Positions 27,045 to 35,377 of a DNA stretch of 64,000 bases are shown piece after piece. The notes under the pieces were generated by a model. It did not search any database. It saw nothing but the letters and a program-made list of their open reading frames with translations, and was not told the origin of the DNA. Source of the stretch: Mesorhizobium sp. GbtcB19. Lineage in GTDB: Bacteria; Pseudomonadota; Alphaproteobacteria; Rhizobiales; Rhizobiaceae. The stretch spans positions 62,001-126,000 of the forward strand of contig NZ_JAGXJY010000008.1 in NCBI RefSeq assembly GCF_019091085.1, written 5' to 3'. The position numbers were made by a program, and so were the translations under genes. The number at the start of each line of letters is the position of its first letter. Position 1 is the first letter of the stretch.

Positions 27045-27434
27045 CTATTTCCTGGTGCAGGTCGAGGCGGTGAAGGCGCCGTCCTGCTGCTTCATGATGA
27101 TGTCGAAGGAGGGGCCGCTCGGGTCATCCAGCGTCGCCTGGGTCATCGAGATCGAATTGCCGCCGCTGGTGTAGCCGCCGAGCGGGCCAAGCCAGGTGAT
27201 CTCGCCATTCGGGTTCATCTGATAGTCGTAGGCTTGCGGGGTGGCGCCGAAGGTCACCGGGCCGCTATAGAGGCTGCCCTTGATGGTGATTACGCCGAGA
27301 TCGAGGAACAGGCCGAGCAGATAGACCTCGCAGTGATAGGCGCCGTCGGGCAGCTTGCCGTCGGCGAAATCGGCGCGCGCGCCGCCTGCGGCGGAAAGCA
27401 GAAGCAGGAAACTCAGGATGAAGCGTGAGGCCAT
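27045..27434 (-). CDS. Small secreted hypothetical protein
   Basis: 129-residue protein with a clear signal peptide (MASRFILSFLLLLSAAGGARA, cleavage before DFADG). The mature domain is beta-rich with two Cys (AYHCEVYL near the start and STCTRK at the end) likely to form a disulfide. No family recognised. It stands alone upstream of the PhoX-like gene on the same strand (about 130 bases) and divergent from urtA. Confidence 0.7.
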   Translation of the reverse strand: MASRFILSFLLLLSAAGGARADFADGKLPDGAYHCEVYLLGLFLDLGVITIKGSLYSGPVTFGATPQAYDYQMNPNGEITWLGPLGGYTSGGNSISMTQATLDDPSGPSFDIIMKQQDGAFTASTCTRK

Positions 27435-27679
27435 GGTGTCTCTCGTTTGCGCGGCGACCTTGCCCCATTTCGCCCGCGGGCCGCAACAGGGCCAATGCGG
27501 GTCGCGTTCAATCCAGCTGAAAGTTTAGGCATTTTTATCATTTGGGCAAAATCTAGGCAGCGCTGCGTAAACTTTTCTCAATCCTGCTGCATTGCAGCGG
27601 ATCCGAAAGTTTTCCGGTTACTGGATAACCGGCTGTAATCTCTTCGTTATCCGGAAATTCCGGCGGGCGCATTCTCGTC

Positions 27680-27694
27680 TGGCACGTCGCTTGC
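27680..27694 (+). promoter_or_regulatory. Sigma-54 (RpoN) promoter of urtABCDE
   Basis: TGGCAC (27680-27685), five bases, TTGC (27691-27694): an exact match to the sigma-54 -24/-12 consensus with the invariant GG and GC ten bases apart. Transcription should start near 27706, 35 bases upstream of the urtA ATG. Upstream palindromes at 27586-27598 and around 27614-27632 are candidate activator (NtrC-type) sites. Confidence 0.85.
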
Positions 27695-27740
27695 ACAGCC
27701 TATGTTGCGATGCAAACAACCACGCTTGGGAGTGTGTCAT

Positions 27741-29051
27741 ATGAGGGGTAACTTCGCGAAAATAACAAAAATCCTGTCGGCGGGCGTCCTCGCGGCCGGC
27801 CTGCTGGCATCGGCTTCCGCCAGGGCGGCTGAAGACACGATCAAGGTCGGCATCCTCCATTCGCTGTCGGGAACCATGGCGATTTCGGAGACCACGCTGA
27901 AAGACGCCATGCTGATGCTGATCGACGAGCAGAACGCCAAGGGCGGCCTGCTCGGCAAGAAACTGGAAGCCGTGGTCGTCGATCCTGCGTCCAACTGGCC
28001 GCTCTTCGCCGAAAAGGCGCGTGAGCTGATCTCGAAGGACAAGGTCGCGGCTGTGTTCGGCTGCTGGACTTCGGTGTCGCGCAAGTCGGTGCTGCCAGTG
28101 TTCTCGGAACTCGACAACATCCTGTTCTATCCGGTCCAGTATGAGGGCGAGGAAAGCGAGCGCAACGTGTTCTACACCGGTGCGGCTCCGAACCAGCAGG
28201 CCATCCCGGCCGTCGACTATCTGATGAGCGCCGATGGCGGCTCGGTGAAGCGCTGGGTGCTCGAAGGCACCGACTATGTCTATCCGCGCACCACCAACAA
28301 GATCCTCGAAGCCTACCTCAAGGCGAAGGGCGTGCCGGCCGAGGACATCATGGTCAACTACACGCCGTTCGGCTTCTCCGACTGGCAGACCGAGGTCTCG
28401 GCGATCAAGAAGTTCGGCTCTGCCGGCAAGAAGACCGCTGTCGTCTCGACCGTCAACGGTGACGCCAATGTGCCGTTCTACAAGGAGCTCGGCAACCAGG
28501 GCATCAAGGCCGAGGACATCCCGGTCATGGCCTTCTCGGTTGGCGAGGAAGAGCTTGCCGGTCTCGACACAAAGCCGCTGGTCGGCCATCTCGCCGCCTG
28601 GAACTATTTCGAGAGCGTCAACACGCCCGAGAACAAGAAGTTCATCGCCGACTGGCACAAGTTCATCAAGAACAACAAGCGCACCACCAACGACCCGATG
28701 GAAGCTCACTATATCGGCTTCAACATGTGGGTGAAGGCGGTCGAGAAGGCCGGCACCACCGATCCGGACAAGGTCATCGACGCGATGGTCGGCGTTTCGG
28801 TGCCGAACCTGACCGGCGGCTATTCGACGATGATGCCGAACCACCACATCACGAAGCCGGTGCTGATCGGTGAAATCCAGGCCAATGGCCAATTCCAGAC
28901 GGTCTCGAAGACGCCGGGCCTGGTGATGGGCGACGAATGGTCCGACTACCTGCCCGATTCCAAGGACCTGATTTCCGATTGGCGCGCGCCGCTCAGCTGC
29001 GGCAACTTCAATGTCAAAACCGGCAAGTGCGGCGGCAAGGGCACCAACTGA
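27741..29051 (+). CDS. urtA: Urea ABC transporter substrate-binding protein UrtA
   Basis: 436-residue periplasmic binding protein of the FmdD/UrtA group within the branched-chain amino-acid (LIV) type. Signal peptide MRGNFAKITKILSAGVLAAG, cleavage before AEDTIK. The UrtA pattern is plain: GILHSLSGTMAISET, VFGCWTSVSRKSVLPVF and FYPVQYEGEE. ATG 27741 lies 35 bases after the predicted sigma-54 transcription start, with GGAG upstream, which rules out the longer reading at 27702. First gene of urtABCDE; the sigma-54 promoter implies induction under nitrogen limitation. Confidence 0.95.
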   Translation: MRGNFAKITKILSAGVLAAGLLASASARAAEDTIKVGILHSLSGTMAISETTLKDAMLMLIDEQNAKGGLLGKKLEAVVVDPASNWPLFAEKARELISKDKVAAVFGCWTSVSRKSVLPVFSELDNILFYPVQYEGEESERNVFYTGAAPNQQAIPAVDYLMSADGGSVKRWVLEGTDYVYPRTTNKILEAYLKAKGVPAEDIMVNYTPFGFSDWQTEVSAIKKFGSAGKKTAVVSTVNGDANVPFYKELGNQGIKAEDIPVMAFSVGEEELAGLDTKPLVGHLAAWNYFESVNTPENKKFIADWHKFIKNNKRTTNDPMEAHYIGFNMWVKAVEKAGTTDPDKVIDAMVGVSVPNLTGGYSTMMPNHHITKPVLIGEIQANGQFQTVSKTPGLVMGDEWSDYLPDSKDLISDWRAPLSCGNFNVKTGKCGGKGTN

Positions 29052-29093
29052 TCCTCCCGGGCTGGACCATCAGGTCCATGCCCAAGACTGCGC

Positions 29094-29126
29094 GCGTCCG
29101 GACGGTTTCCTCCACCGTCCGGACGC
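29094..29126 (+). other. Intercistronic stem-loop between urtA and urtB
   Basis: Perfect 13-bp GC-rich stem (29094-29106 with 29114-29126) and 7-base loop, without a T tract. Such hairpins after a binding-protein gene often stabilise the upstream mRNA or cause partial termination, giving more UrtA than permease. Confidence 0.75.
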
Positions 29127-29158
29127 CAATTAAACCCTCAAAGGGTCACCAAGTACCG

Positions 29159-30775
29159 ATGAAGACCTTCCGTGCGATTGGCCTCACGCTTTTGTTCCTG
29201 CTGACGACGCTGTCGTCCTCGGGCGCTGCGGAAGCCGATCTGCGTGCCATCATCGCCAAATTCGCGACAGCTGCGGACTTTTCCGAGACTGGAGTTATCG
29301 TTCGCGAGTTGACAGCCACAGGCGATCCGGCTGTCGAACGGCCGCTTGCTGCGTTGGCGGAAGGCAATCTTTACATTCGCGCCGCCGACTCGATGGTGTT
29401 TGTCGGCAAGGAAGGGAGCGACAGCATCCAGCTTTTCGACCCGCTGAGCGGCGAGGCAGCGGGCGAGGCTTCCGCAGATGACTTAACCCAGATCGGCGTC
29501 AACAACACCTTGCGCCGCACCATCCGCGATGCATTGGGCACGCTGACGCTTGGTTCCAAGGATCCGACTGTCCGCATCGCCGCCGCCGACACTATGTTCA
29601 AGACACCTGATGCCGCCAACATCGAGCCGCTCGACGCAGCGATCGCCAGTGAAACCGTGGCGAGCGTCAAGGCTTTGCTGGAGCAGGCGCGTGCTGCTTC
29701 CATACTGGTTTCGGACAAGCCCGATGCGGACAAGCTCGCCGCAATTGCCTTGATCGGTGCGCGTGGCGACCGCAACGCGGTGTCGCTCCTCACCTCCGTC
29801 GAGGCCAACGCGTCCGGAGCGGTCAAGGAAGCGGCGACGGCCGCAATCGCGAGTATCAATTCGACGCTGGCATTTTGGGATGCCGGCCAGAACATCTGGT
29901 ACGGCATTTCGCTCGGCTCGGTACTGTTGCTCGCGGCGATCGGGCTTGCCATCACCTTCGGCGTGATGGGCGTCATCAACATGGCGCATGGCGAGATGGT
30001 GATGCTCGGCGCCTACACCACCTTCGTCGTCCAGCAGGTGATCCGCGCCTCGTTCCCCGGCCTGTTCGACTGGTCGCTGGTCATCGCGCTGCCGCTCGCC
30101 TTCCTGGTCGCAGCACTCGTCGGCCTCGCCATCGAACGCGGCATCATCCGCTTCCTCTATGGCCGGCCGCTGGAGACGCTTCTGGCCACCTGGGGCGTCT
30201 CGTTGATCCTGCAGCAGGCGGTGCGCACCATCTTCGGGCCGACCAACCAGGAGGTGGGCAATCCGTCCTGGATGTCGGGTTCGTTCGCTATCGGCCAACT
30301 GGCCATCACCTGGAACCGGCTGTGGATCCTGGTGTTCGCGCTCCTGGTGTTCGGCGTGCTGCTCTACGTCATGAAGCGCACGCCCTGGGGGCTGCAGATG
30401 CGCGCCGTCACCGCCAACCGCCGCATGGCGGCCTCGATGGGCATCAAGACGCCATGGGTCGACGCGCTGACCTTCGCGCTGGGATCGGGCATTGCCGGGA
30501 TCGCCGGCGTGGCGCTCAGCCAGATCGACAATGTCTCGCCCAATCTCGGGCGCGGCTACATCATCGACAGCTTCATGGTCGTCGTCTTCGGCGGCGTCGG
30601 CAATCTCTGGGGCACGCTGGTCGGCGCCTTCTCGCTCGGCATCGTCAACAAGTTCCTCGAGCCCTATGCCGGCGCCGTGCTCGGTAAGATCGTCGTGCTC
30701 GTGCTGATCATCCTGTTCATCCAGAAACGCCCGCGCGGCCTGTTCGCGCTCAGGGGCAGGGCGGTGGAAGCATGA
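29159..30775 (+). CDS. urtB: Urea ABC transporter permease UrtB
   Basis: 538-residue inner-membrane permease. As in other UrtB proteins, a signal-like N-terminus (MKTFRAIGLTLLFLLTTLSS) and a periplasmic alpha-helical repeat region of about 220 residues precede the LivH-type domain, which starts near WYGISLGSVLLLAAIGLAI and includes INMAHGEMVMLGAYT. ATG 29159 matches a normal secreted start. It lies 107 bases after urtA, beyond an intercistronic hairpin, and overlaps urtC by four bases. Confidence 0.93.
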   Translation: MKTFRAIGLTLLFLLTTLSSSGAAEADLRAIIAKFATAADFSETGVIVRELTATGDPAVERPLAALAEGNLYIRAADSMVFVGKEGSDSIQLFDPLSGEAAGEASADDLTQIGVNNTLRRTIRDALGTLTLGSKDPTVRIAAADTMFKTPDAANIEPLDAAIASETVASVKALLEQARAASILVSDKPDADKLAAIALIGARGDRNAVSLLTSVEANASGAVKEAATAAIASINSTLAFWDAGQNIWYGISLGSVLLLAAIGLAITFGVMGVINMAHGEMVMLGAYTTFVVQQVIRASFPGLFDWSLVIALPLAFLVAALVGLAIERGIIRFLYGRPLETLLATWGVSLILQQAVRTIFGPTNQEVGNPSWMSGSFAIGQLAITWNRLWILVFALLVFGVLLYVMKRTPWGLQMRAVTANRRMAASMGIKTPWVDALTFALGSGIAGIAGVALSQIDNVSPNLGRGYIIDSFMVVVFGGVGNLWGTLVGAFSLGIVNKFLEPYAGAVLGKIVVLVLIILFIQKRPRGLFALRGRAVEA

Positions 30776-31995
30776 TCACGCAGCGCCTGTTCGGCGCCGA
30801 CCGGCGCATCGCCGTCACGATCGTCGCCCTGCTCGCGGCTGCCATCATCGTGCCGCTGCTCAACCTCGCGGTCTCGCCGCAAAGCGCCTTCTACATCCCG
30901 CCTTATATCGTGGCGCTGGTGGGCAAATATCTCTGCTATGCGCTGCTGGCGCTGGCGCTCGATCTGGTCTGGGGCTATTGCGGCATCCTCTCGCTCGGCC
31001 ACGGGGCCTTCTTCGCGCTCGGCGGCTATGCGATGGGCATGTATCTGATGCGCCAGATCGGTTCGCGCGGCGTCTACGGCAACCCGATCCTGCCCGACTT
31101 CATGGTGTTCCTGAACTACAAGGAACTGCCCTGGTTCTGGTACGGCTTCGACCATTTCTGGTTCGCAGCAACGATGGTGCTTGCCGTGCCCGGCCTGCTC
31201 GCCTTCGTCTTCGGTTGGTTCGCCTTCCGCAGCCGCGTCACCGGGGTCTATCTGTCGATCATCACCCAGGCGATGACCTATGCGCTGCTGCTCGCCTTCT
31301 TCCGCAACGACATGGGTTTCGGCGGCAATAACGGCCTGACCGATTTCAAGGATATTCTGGGCTTCAACGTACAGGCCGACGCGACGCGTTCGGCGCTGTT
31401 TGCGGCGAGCGCCGTGACGCTTGCGCTCGCCGTCTTCGTCACCGCGGCGATCGTGCGCTCCAAATACGGCAAGCTGCTGATGGCGGTGCGCGACGCCGAG
31501 AGCCGCACCCGCTTCCTTGGCTGGCGGGCCGAGAACGTCAAGCTGTTCGCCTTCACCGTCTCGGCGATCATGGCCGGCATTGCCGGCGCGCTCTACGTGC
31601 CGCAGGTCGGCATCATCAATCCAGGCGAATTCGAGCCGGCCAATTCGATCGAGGTGGTGATCTGGACCGCCGTCGGCGGGCGCGGCACCATCGTCGGCCC
31701 GATCCTCGGCGCGTTGCTGGTCAACGCCGGCAAATCCTGGTTCACCGGTGTGCTACCGGAATTCTGGCTGTTCGCGCTGGGCGGCCTGTTCGTCGCCGTC
31801 ACGCTTCTGCTGCCCAAGGGCATCGTCGGCATGTGGGACAGCTGGCGCGGCCAGGCAAAGGCGCTGCGCGTGGCCTCGCTTGCCGCCGAGGCCGGCGCCG
31901 ATCCAGACGAGCCGCAGCCGAAGATCGTTCGCTCGGCGGCAAGGACGCCGGGCGCCTGGTCGGCCGCCGGCCCCGAACCGCAGCCGGCGGAGTGA
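30772..31995 (+). CDS. urtC: Urea ABC transporter permease UrtC
   Basis: 407-residue LivM-type inner-membrane permease. It has about ten helices, the LGHGAFFALGGYAMGMY segment near residue 80, the ESRTRFLGWRAENVKLFAFT loop that contacts the ATPases (split here as a 20-residue motif) and the C-terminal VGGRGTIVGPILGALLV. The stop of urtB overlaps its start as ATGA. The last ~45 residues are a hydrophilic Pro/Ala-rich tail of low complexity. Confidence 0.93.
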   Translation: MITQRLFGADRRIAVTIVALLAAAIIVPLLNLAVSPQSAFYIPPYIVALVGKYLCYALLALALDLVWGYCGILSLGHGAFFALGGYAMGMYLMRQIGSRGVYGNPILPDFMVFLNYKELPWFWYGFDHFWFAATMVLAVPGLLAFVFGWFAFRSRVTGVYLSIITQAMTYALLLAFFRNDMGFGGNNGLTDFKDILGFNVQADATRSALFAASAVTLALAVFVTAAIVRSKYGKLLMAVRDAESRTRFLGWRAENVKLFAFTVSAIMAGIAGALYVPQVGIINPGEFEPANSIEVVIWTAVGGRGTIVGPILGALLVNAGKSWFTGVLPEFWLFALGGLFVAVTLLLPKGIVGMWDSWRGQAKALRVASLAAEAGADPDEPQPKIVRSAARTPGAWSAAGPEPQPAE

Positions 31996-32001
31996 ACGAG
32001 C

Positions 32002-32748
32002 ATGAGCAAGTCGAACACCATCCTCTATCTCGACGGCGTCTCGGTCTCCTTCGACGGCTTTCGCGCCATCAACAATCTGTCGCTGGTGCTCGACAAGGGC
32101 GAGATGCGCGCCATCATCGGACCCAACGGCGCCGGCAAGACGACGATGATGGACATCGTCACCGGCAAGACGCGGCCCGACGAGGGCGAGGTGTTCTTCG
32201 ACGGCCAGATCGATCTCACCCGCCACGACGAGGCCGAGATCGCCATGATGGGCATCGGCAGAAAATTCCAGAAGCCGACCGTCTTCGAAAGCCACAGCGT
32301 CGAGGACAATCTGATGCTGGCGCTGAAAGGCCCGCGCTCGATCTTCCCGGCGCTGTTCCATCGTCGGGCAAGCGCCGAGACGCGGCGCATCGACGAGATC
32401 CTCGGCATCATCCGTCTGGGCGACAAGCGCGACGAGCTCGCCGCCAATCTCAGCCACGGCCAGAAGCAATGGCTGGAGATCGGCATGCTGCTCGCGCAAG
32501 ACCCGAAGCTTTTGCTCGTCGACGAGCCGGTCGCCGGCATGACCGACGCAGAAACCGAGGAGACGGCGCGCCTGCTCAAGGACATCGCCCGCGACCACTC
32601 GGTGGTCGTCGTCGAGCACGACATGCATTTCGTGCGCGAGCTCGGCGTCAAGGTCACCTGCCTGCACGAGGGCTCGGTGCTGTCGGAAGGCACGCTCGAT
32701 TTCGTTTCGGCGGATGAGCGCGTCGTCGAAGTTTATCTGGGGCGCTGA
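32002..32748 (+). CDS. urtD: Urea ABC transporter ATPase UrtD
   Basis: 248-residue LivG-type ATPase. Walker A GPNGAGKTTMMD, signature LSHGQKQWLEIG (typical of UrtD, in place of LSGGQ), Walker B LLLVDEPVAGMTDAE and switch His VVEHDMHFV are present. It starts six bases after urtC. It works with UrtE to energise urea import through UrtBC. Confidence 0.93.
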   Translation: MSKSNTILYLDGVSVSFDGFRAINNLSLVLDKGEMRAIIGPNGAGKTTMMDIVTGKTRPDEGEVFFDGQIDLTRHDEAEIAMMGIGRKFQKPTVFESHSVEDNLMLALKGPRSIFPALFHRRASAETRRIDEILGIIRLGDKRDELAANLSHGQKQWLEIGMLLAQDPKLLLVDEPVAGMTDAETEETARLLKDIARDHSVVVVEHDMHFVRELGVKVTCLHEGSVLSEGTLDFVSADERVVEVYLGR

Positions 32749-32751
32749 AGC

Positions 32752-32817
32752 ATGGTCTGGCGGGTTCCGTTCTACCGTTTCGATTTTGCGTTCCTGAAGC
32801 GCTGGAGAAGGAGCTGA
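32752..32817 (+). CDS. Possible 21-residue leader peptide upstream of urtE
   Basis: A short open frame of 21 codons plus stop fills most of the 71-base gap between urtD and urtE. It encodes an aromatic, strongly basic peptide (MVWRVPFYRFDFAFLKRWRRS is 21 residues; key features are Trp3, Phe/Tyr-rich middle, WRR end). Its last codons overlap the AAGGAG ribosome-binding site of urtE and its stop lies two bases before the urtE ATG, so translation of it could couple urtD to urtE. It may also be chance. Confidence 0.25.
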   Translation: MVWRVPFYRFDFAFLKRWRRS

Positions 32818-32819
32818 CC

Positions 32820-33515
32820 ATGCTCGAAGTCTCCAATGCCACGCTTCACTATGGCGCCGCCCAGGCGCTGCGCGGCGTGTCGCTGAAGGCAGGCGCAGGC
32901 AAAATCACCTGCGTGCTCGGCCGCAACGGCGTCGGCAAGACCAGTTTGATGAGATCCATCGTCGGCCATCACCGGCTGACGAGCGGAAGCGTTGCCTTCG
33001 AGGGGAAGGCGCTCGACCGGAGCGCGGCGTATGATCGCGCCCGGTCGGGCATCGCATTCGTGCCGCAGGGCAGGGAGGTGTTCCCGCTGCTGACGGTGCG
33101 CGAGAACCTGGAATCCGGCTTCGCGCCACTCAGGCGCGCCGACCGCAATGTTCCGGCGCATGTCTTCGAACTGTTCCCGGTCTTGAAGCAGATGCTCGGC
33201 CGTCGCGGCGGCGACCTGTCCGGCGGACAGCAGCAGCAACTCGCCATCGGCCGCGCGCTGGTGATGCGGCCGAAGCTCCTGGTGCTCGACGAGCCGACCG
33301 AAGGCATCCAGCCGTCGATCATCAAGGATATCGGCCGCGCCATCCGCTACCTGCGCGACCAGGCTGGGATCGCCGTGCTTCTGGTCGAGCAATATCTCGA
33401 CTTCTGCCGCGAGCTTGCCGACGAGGTCAACATCATGGATCGCGGCCAGATCGTGCATACCGGTCCGGCCGAGGATCTCGATCGGGCGGACGTGAGGAAG
33501 TTCCTGACAGTCTAG
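32820..33515 (+). CDS. urtE: Urea ABC transporter ATPase UrtE
   Basis: 231-residue LivF-type ATPase. Walker A GRNGVGKTSLMRS, signature LSGGQQQQLAIGRA, Walker B LLVLDEPTEGIQPS and switch region VLLVEQYLDFC (the LivF/UrtE form with Gln in place of His-Asp) are intact. GAAGGAG lies just upstream of ATG 32820. Last gene of urtABCDE; no convincing terminator follows, only the short GAGC hairpin at the stop. Confidence 0.93.
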   Translation: MLEVSNATLHYGAAQALRGVSLKAGAGKITCVLGRNGVGKTSLMRSIVGHHRLTSGSVAFEGKALDRSAAYDRARSGIAFVPQGREVFPLLTVRENLESGFAPLRRADRNVPAHVFELFPVLKQMLGRRGGDLSGGQQQQLAIGRALVMRPKLLVLDEPTEGIQPSIIKDIGRAIRYLRDQAGIAVLLVEQYLDFCRELADEVNIMDRGQIVHTGPAEDLDRADVRKFLTV

Positions 33516-33777
33516 AGCGGTTGCTCGACTTCGTCCGGGTCGCGAAACGACAGCAGGTCCAATATTTCTTCCATGCAACCCTGTCTAACCCTAGCGGACC
33601 ATGGGCCGCGTGCTAGTCTTTTTCTTGGCCTTGGTGAGTCGGCCGCTTTCCGTACCAGTCGCGAATGAGGGGGAAGGCGCGGACACCGCCCGCAAGTTCC
33701 ACGCAAGCAAGCCTGGCTAGCTTTCCCCGCAGTGATTGTCGGTCAATGCGTCCAAACAAGCTTGCCAGGGGACGGCG

Positions 33778-33954
33778 ATGGAACGTTTTGTCGAGGACTA
33801 CCAGAAGCGGCGCCTGACCGAGCGCGTCGATATCATGACCGCGATCAACATCCTGATGTCGCAAGGCTATGACGAGGATCATCTCCTTGATGAGATCACC
33901 AAGGTTTTCTACGTCGATCTCGACGCTTTCTACGATGTGATCTCACACCATTGA
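33778..33954 (+). CDS. Small conserved-looking hypothetical protein, 58 residues
   Basis: 58-residue acidic protein (begins MERFVEDYQKRRLTERVDIM) with two predicted helices separated by the turn SQGYDEDHLL, ending in an aromatic helix. No signal or membrane segment and no family recognised. GGGGA at 33768-33772 is spaced five bases from ATG 33778, which supports this start over the upstream one at 33736. It stands alone between urtE and the diguanylate cyclase; the 262 bases upstream and 200 downstream hold no other gene that I can support. Confidence 0.65.
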   Translation: MERFVEDYQKRRLTERVDIMTAINILMSQGYDEDHLLDEITKVFYVDLDAFYDVISHH

Positions 33955-34156
33955 AGGCTTGCGTTCATTCTGAACTAGGCCGTGCACTCATAAACGGGCC
34001 ACCGCAATTTGCGGTGCGATGGGTCCCTGCTATGATTGGACGGCTGGACGAAGGCTCGGTAAGGCGTGGGTAACCCTGGGGGCGAGCCGGTCCCGCGCTC
34101 CAGCGCTAGCGACCCTAACTCGCCTCGGTATGGCTGCGGGCCTGCGAGTATACGGC

Positions 34157-35302
34157 CTAGCCGGCGCGGCGGAAATCCAGCACGCGGTTGCGGCCGCCGC
34201 GTTTTGCGGCATAGAGCGCCTTGTCGGCGGCGCTGAGCACCTTATCGAAGCTTGAGCCTTCGTTGCTGCCGAAGGCGAAGCCGGCGCTGACCGTGCATCT
34301 CAACTCACCGCTCTCGGTCTCGACCGCGCGCGCCGCGAAGGCCAGCCGGATGCGTTCGGCCGTAGCCTCGACCATCTCGGGCAAAGCGCGTTTCAAGACC
34401 AGCGCGAACTCCTCGCCGCCCATGCGGGCGGCAATGTCGTTGGGACGCAGATTGGCGGACAGCACTTCGGCAAAGACCCTCAGCACTTCGTCACCGGCGG
34501 CATGGCCGAACTGGTCGTTGATCGCCTTGAAGCCGTCGAGGTCGAAAACCACCACCGCCGTGAAGGCGCTGACGGGCGTCCTGCCGTGCAGGTCGAACAG
34601 CGCGCGGCGGTTGAGCAGTCCGGTGAGTGCATCGGTCTGCGCTTCGCGCTGATGATGGCGGGCGAGCCGCCCCTGGTTGAGCGCCAGCGACAAGGCGCCG
34701 ATACCGGTCATCGAGGCGATGACGATGACGAGGCTCAGGTCCTCGGCCCAGTTGCTCGGCGCGTGGCCGAGGACCATTTTGCCGTCCCATGCGAGCACCG
34801 CCGCGCACAGCACGAAGGATATGGCGGTCAGCGAATAAAGCAGCGCCACGCCGATGAGATGGACGGGCGCCTCCGCGCGGCCACGCCAATATTGATACGC
34901 GGTGCCGAACAGCAGCAGCGCGGCCAGCGCGTTTTCCAGCATGAAGCCCAGTCCGTCATAGCCGAGCGCCATCGGCGGCAGCGCGAGCGCAAAGGAGCAG
35001 CCGGCGCCAAGCGCGATCAGCGGCACGGGCGAGCGTCTTGTCCTGTATTGATGGGCGGCGCCCAGCATGACCGAGAAGCCGAACAGAAGCAGCGCCAGCG
35101 TCAGCACGCCAAGCGCGTTTCCGGGCGCCTTGATATAGGCGTCATAGGCAAAGACTTCCATCACCACGACCAGCACGCTGATCGCCCAGGTCAGCAGGAA
35201 CCTGTCGGAACGGGCGGCCAGCCAGGTTCCGAACAGCGTGAGGCTGAGGCAAGCGGCCGAGAAGCCGACGGCCAGAAGCAGGGAGTTGTAGTCGAGCAGC
35301 AT
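34157..35302 (-). CDS. Membrane diguanylate cyclase (GGDEF domain)
   Basis: 381-residue protein that would make cyclic di-GMP. The N-terminal ~200 residues form six to seven membrane helices (first MLLDYNSLLLAVGFSAACLS), without a recognisable named sensor. The C-terminal GGDEF domain spans about 215-375, with DALTGLLNRRALF, DLDGFKAINDQFGH and the active-site loop GGEEF (MGGEEFALVLKR). No RxxD inhibitory site is evident just before GGEEF. No EAL domain. It lies next to a sulfotransferase and an autotransporter, both surface-related, so it may affect adhesion or envelope polysaccharide. Confidence 0.88.
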   Translation of the reverse strand: MLLDYNSLLLAVGFSAACLSLTLFGTWLAARSDRFLLTWAISVLVVVMEVFAYDAYIKAPGNALGVLTLALLLFGFSVMLGAAHQYRTRRSPVPLIALGAGCSFALALPPMALGYDGLGFMLENALAALLLFGTAYQYWRGRAEAPVHLIGVALLYSLTAISFVLCAAVLAWDGKMVLGHAPSNWAEDLSLVIVIASMTGIGALSLALNQGRLARHHQREAQTDALTGLLNRRALFDLHGRTPVSAFTAVVVFDLDGFKAINDQFGHAAGDEVLRVFAEVLSANLRPNDIAARMGGEEFALVLKRALPEMVEATAERIRLAFAARAVETESGELRCTVSAGFAFGSNEGSSFDKVLSAADKALYAAKRGGRNRVLDFRRAG

Positions 35303-35377
35303 GCACGCGTCCTAGCCGGTGCCGGGTTTTACAACCTGGCGTAGGTCCATTAGTGCAGCAAGGAAGTATCGATTACG

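Noticed and set aside
33516..33777. Short minus-strand frame and several weak promoter-like motifs in the gap after urtE
   Set aside because: The frame encodes no recognisable protein and has no ribosome-binding site; the motifs are poor matches. I see nothing supportable in this 262-base gap.
33955..34156. Hairpin CACCGCA-ATT-TGCGGTG and GC-rich stretch considered as an RNA gene or IS remnant
   Set aside because: The single 7-bp hairpin lacks a T tract and no tRNA cloverleaf, transposase or terminal repeat is recognisable.
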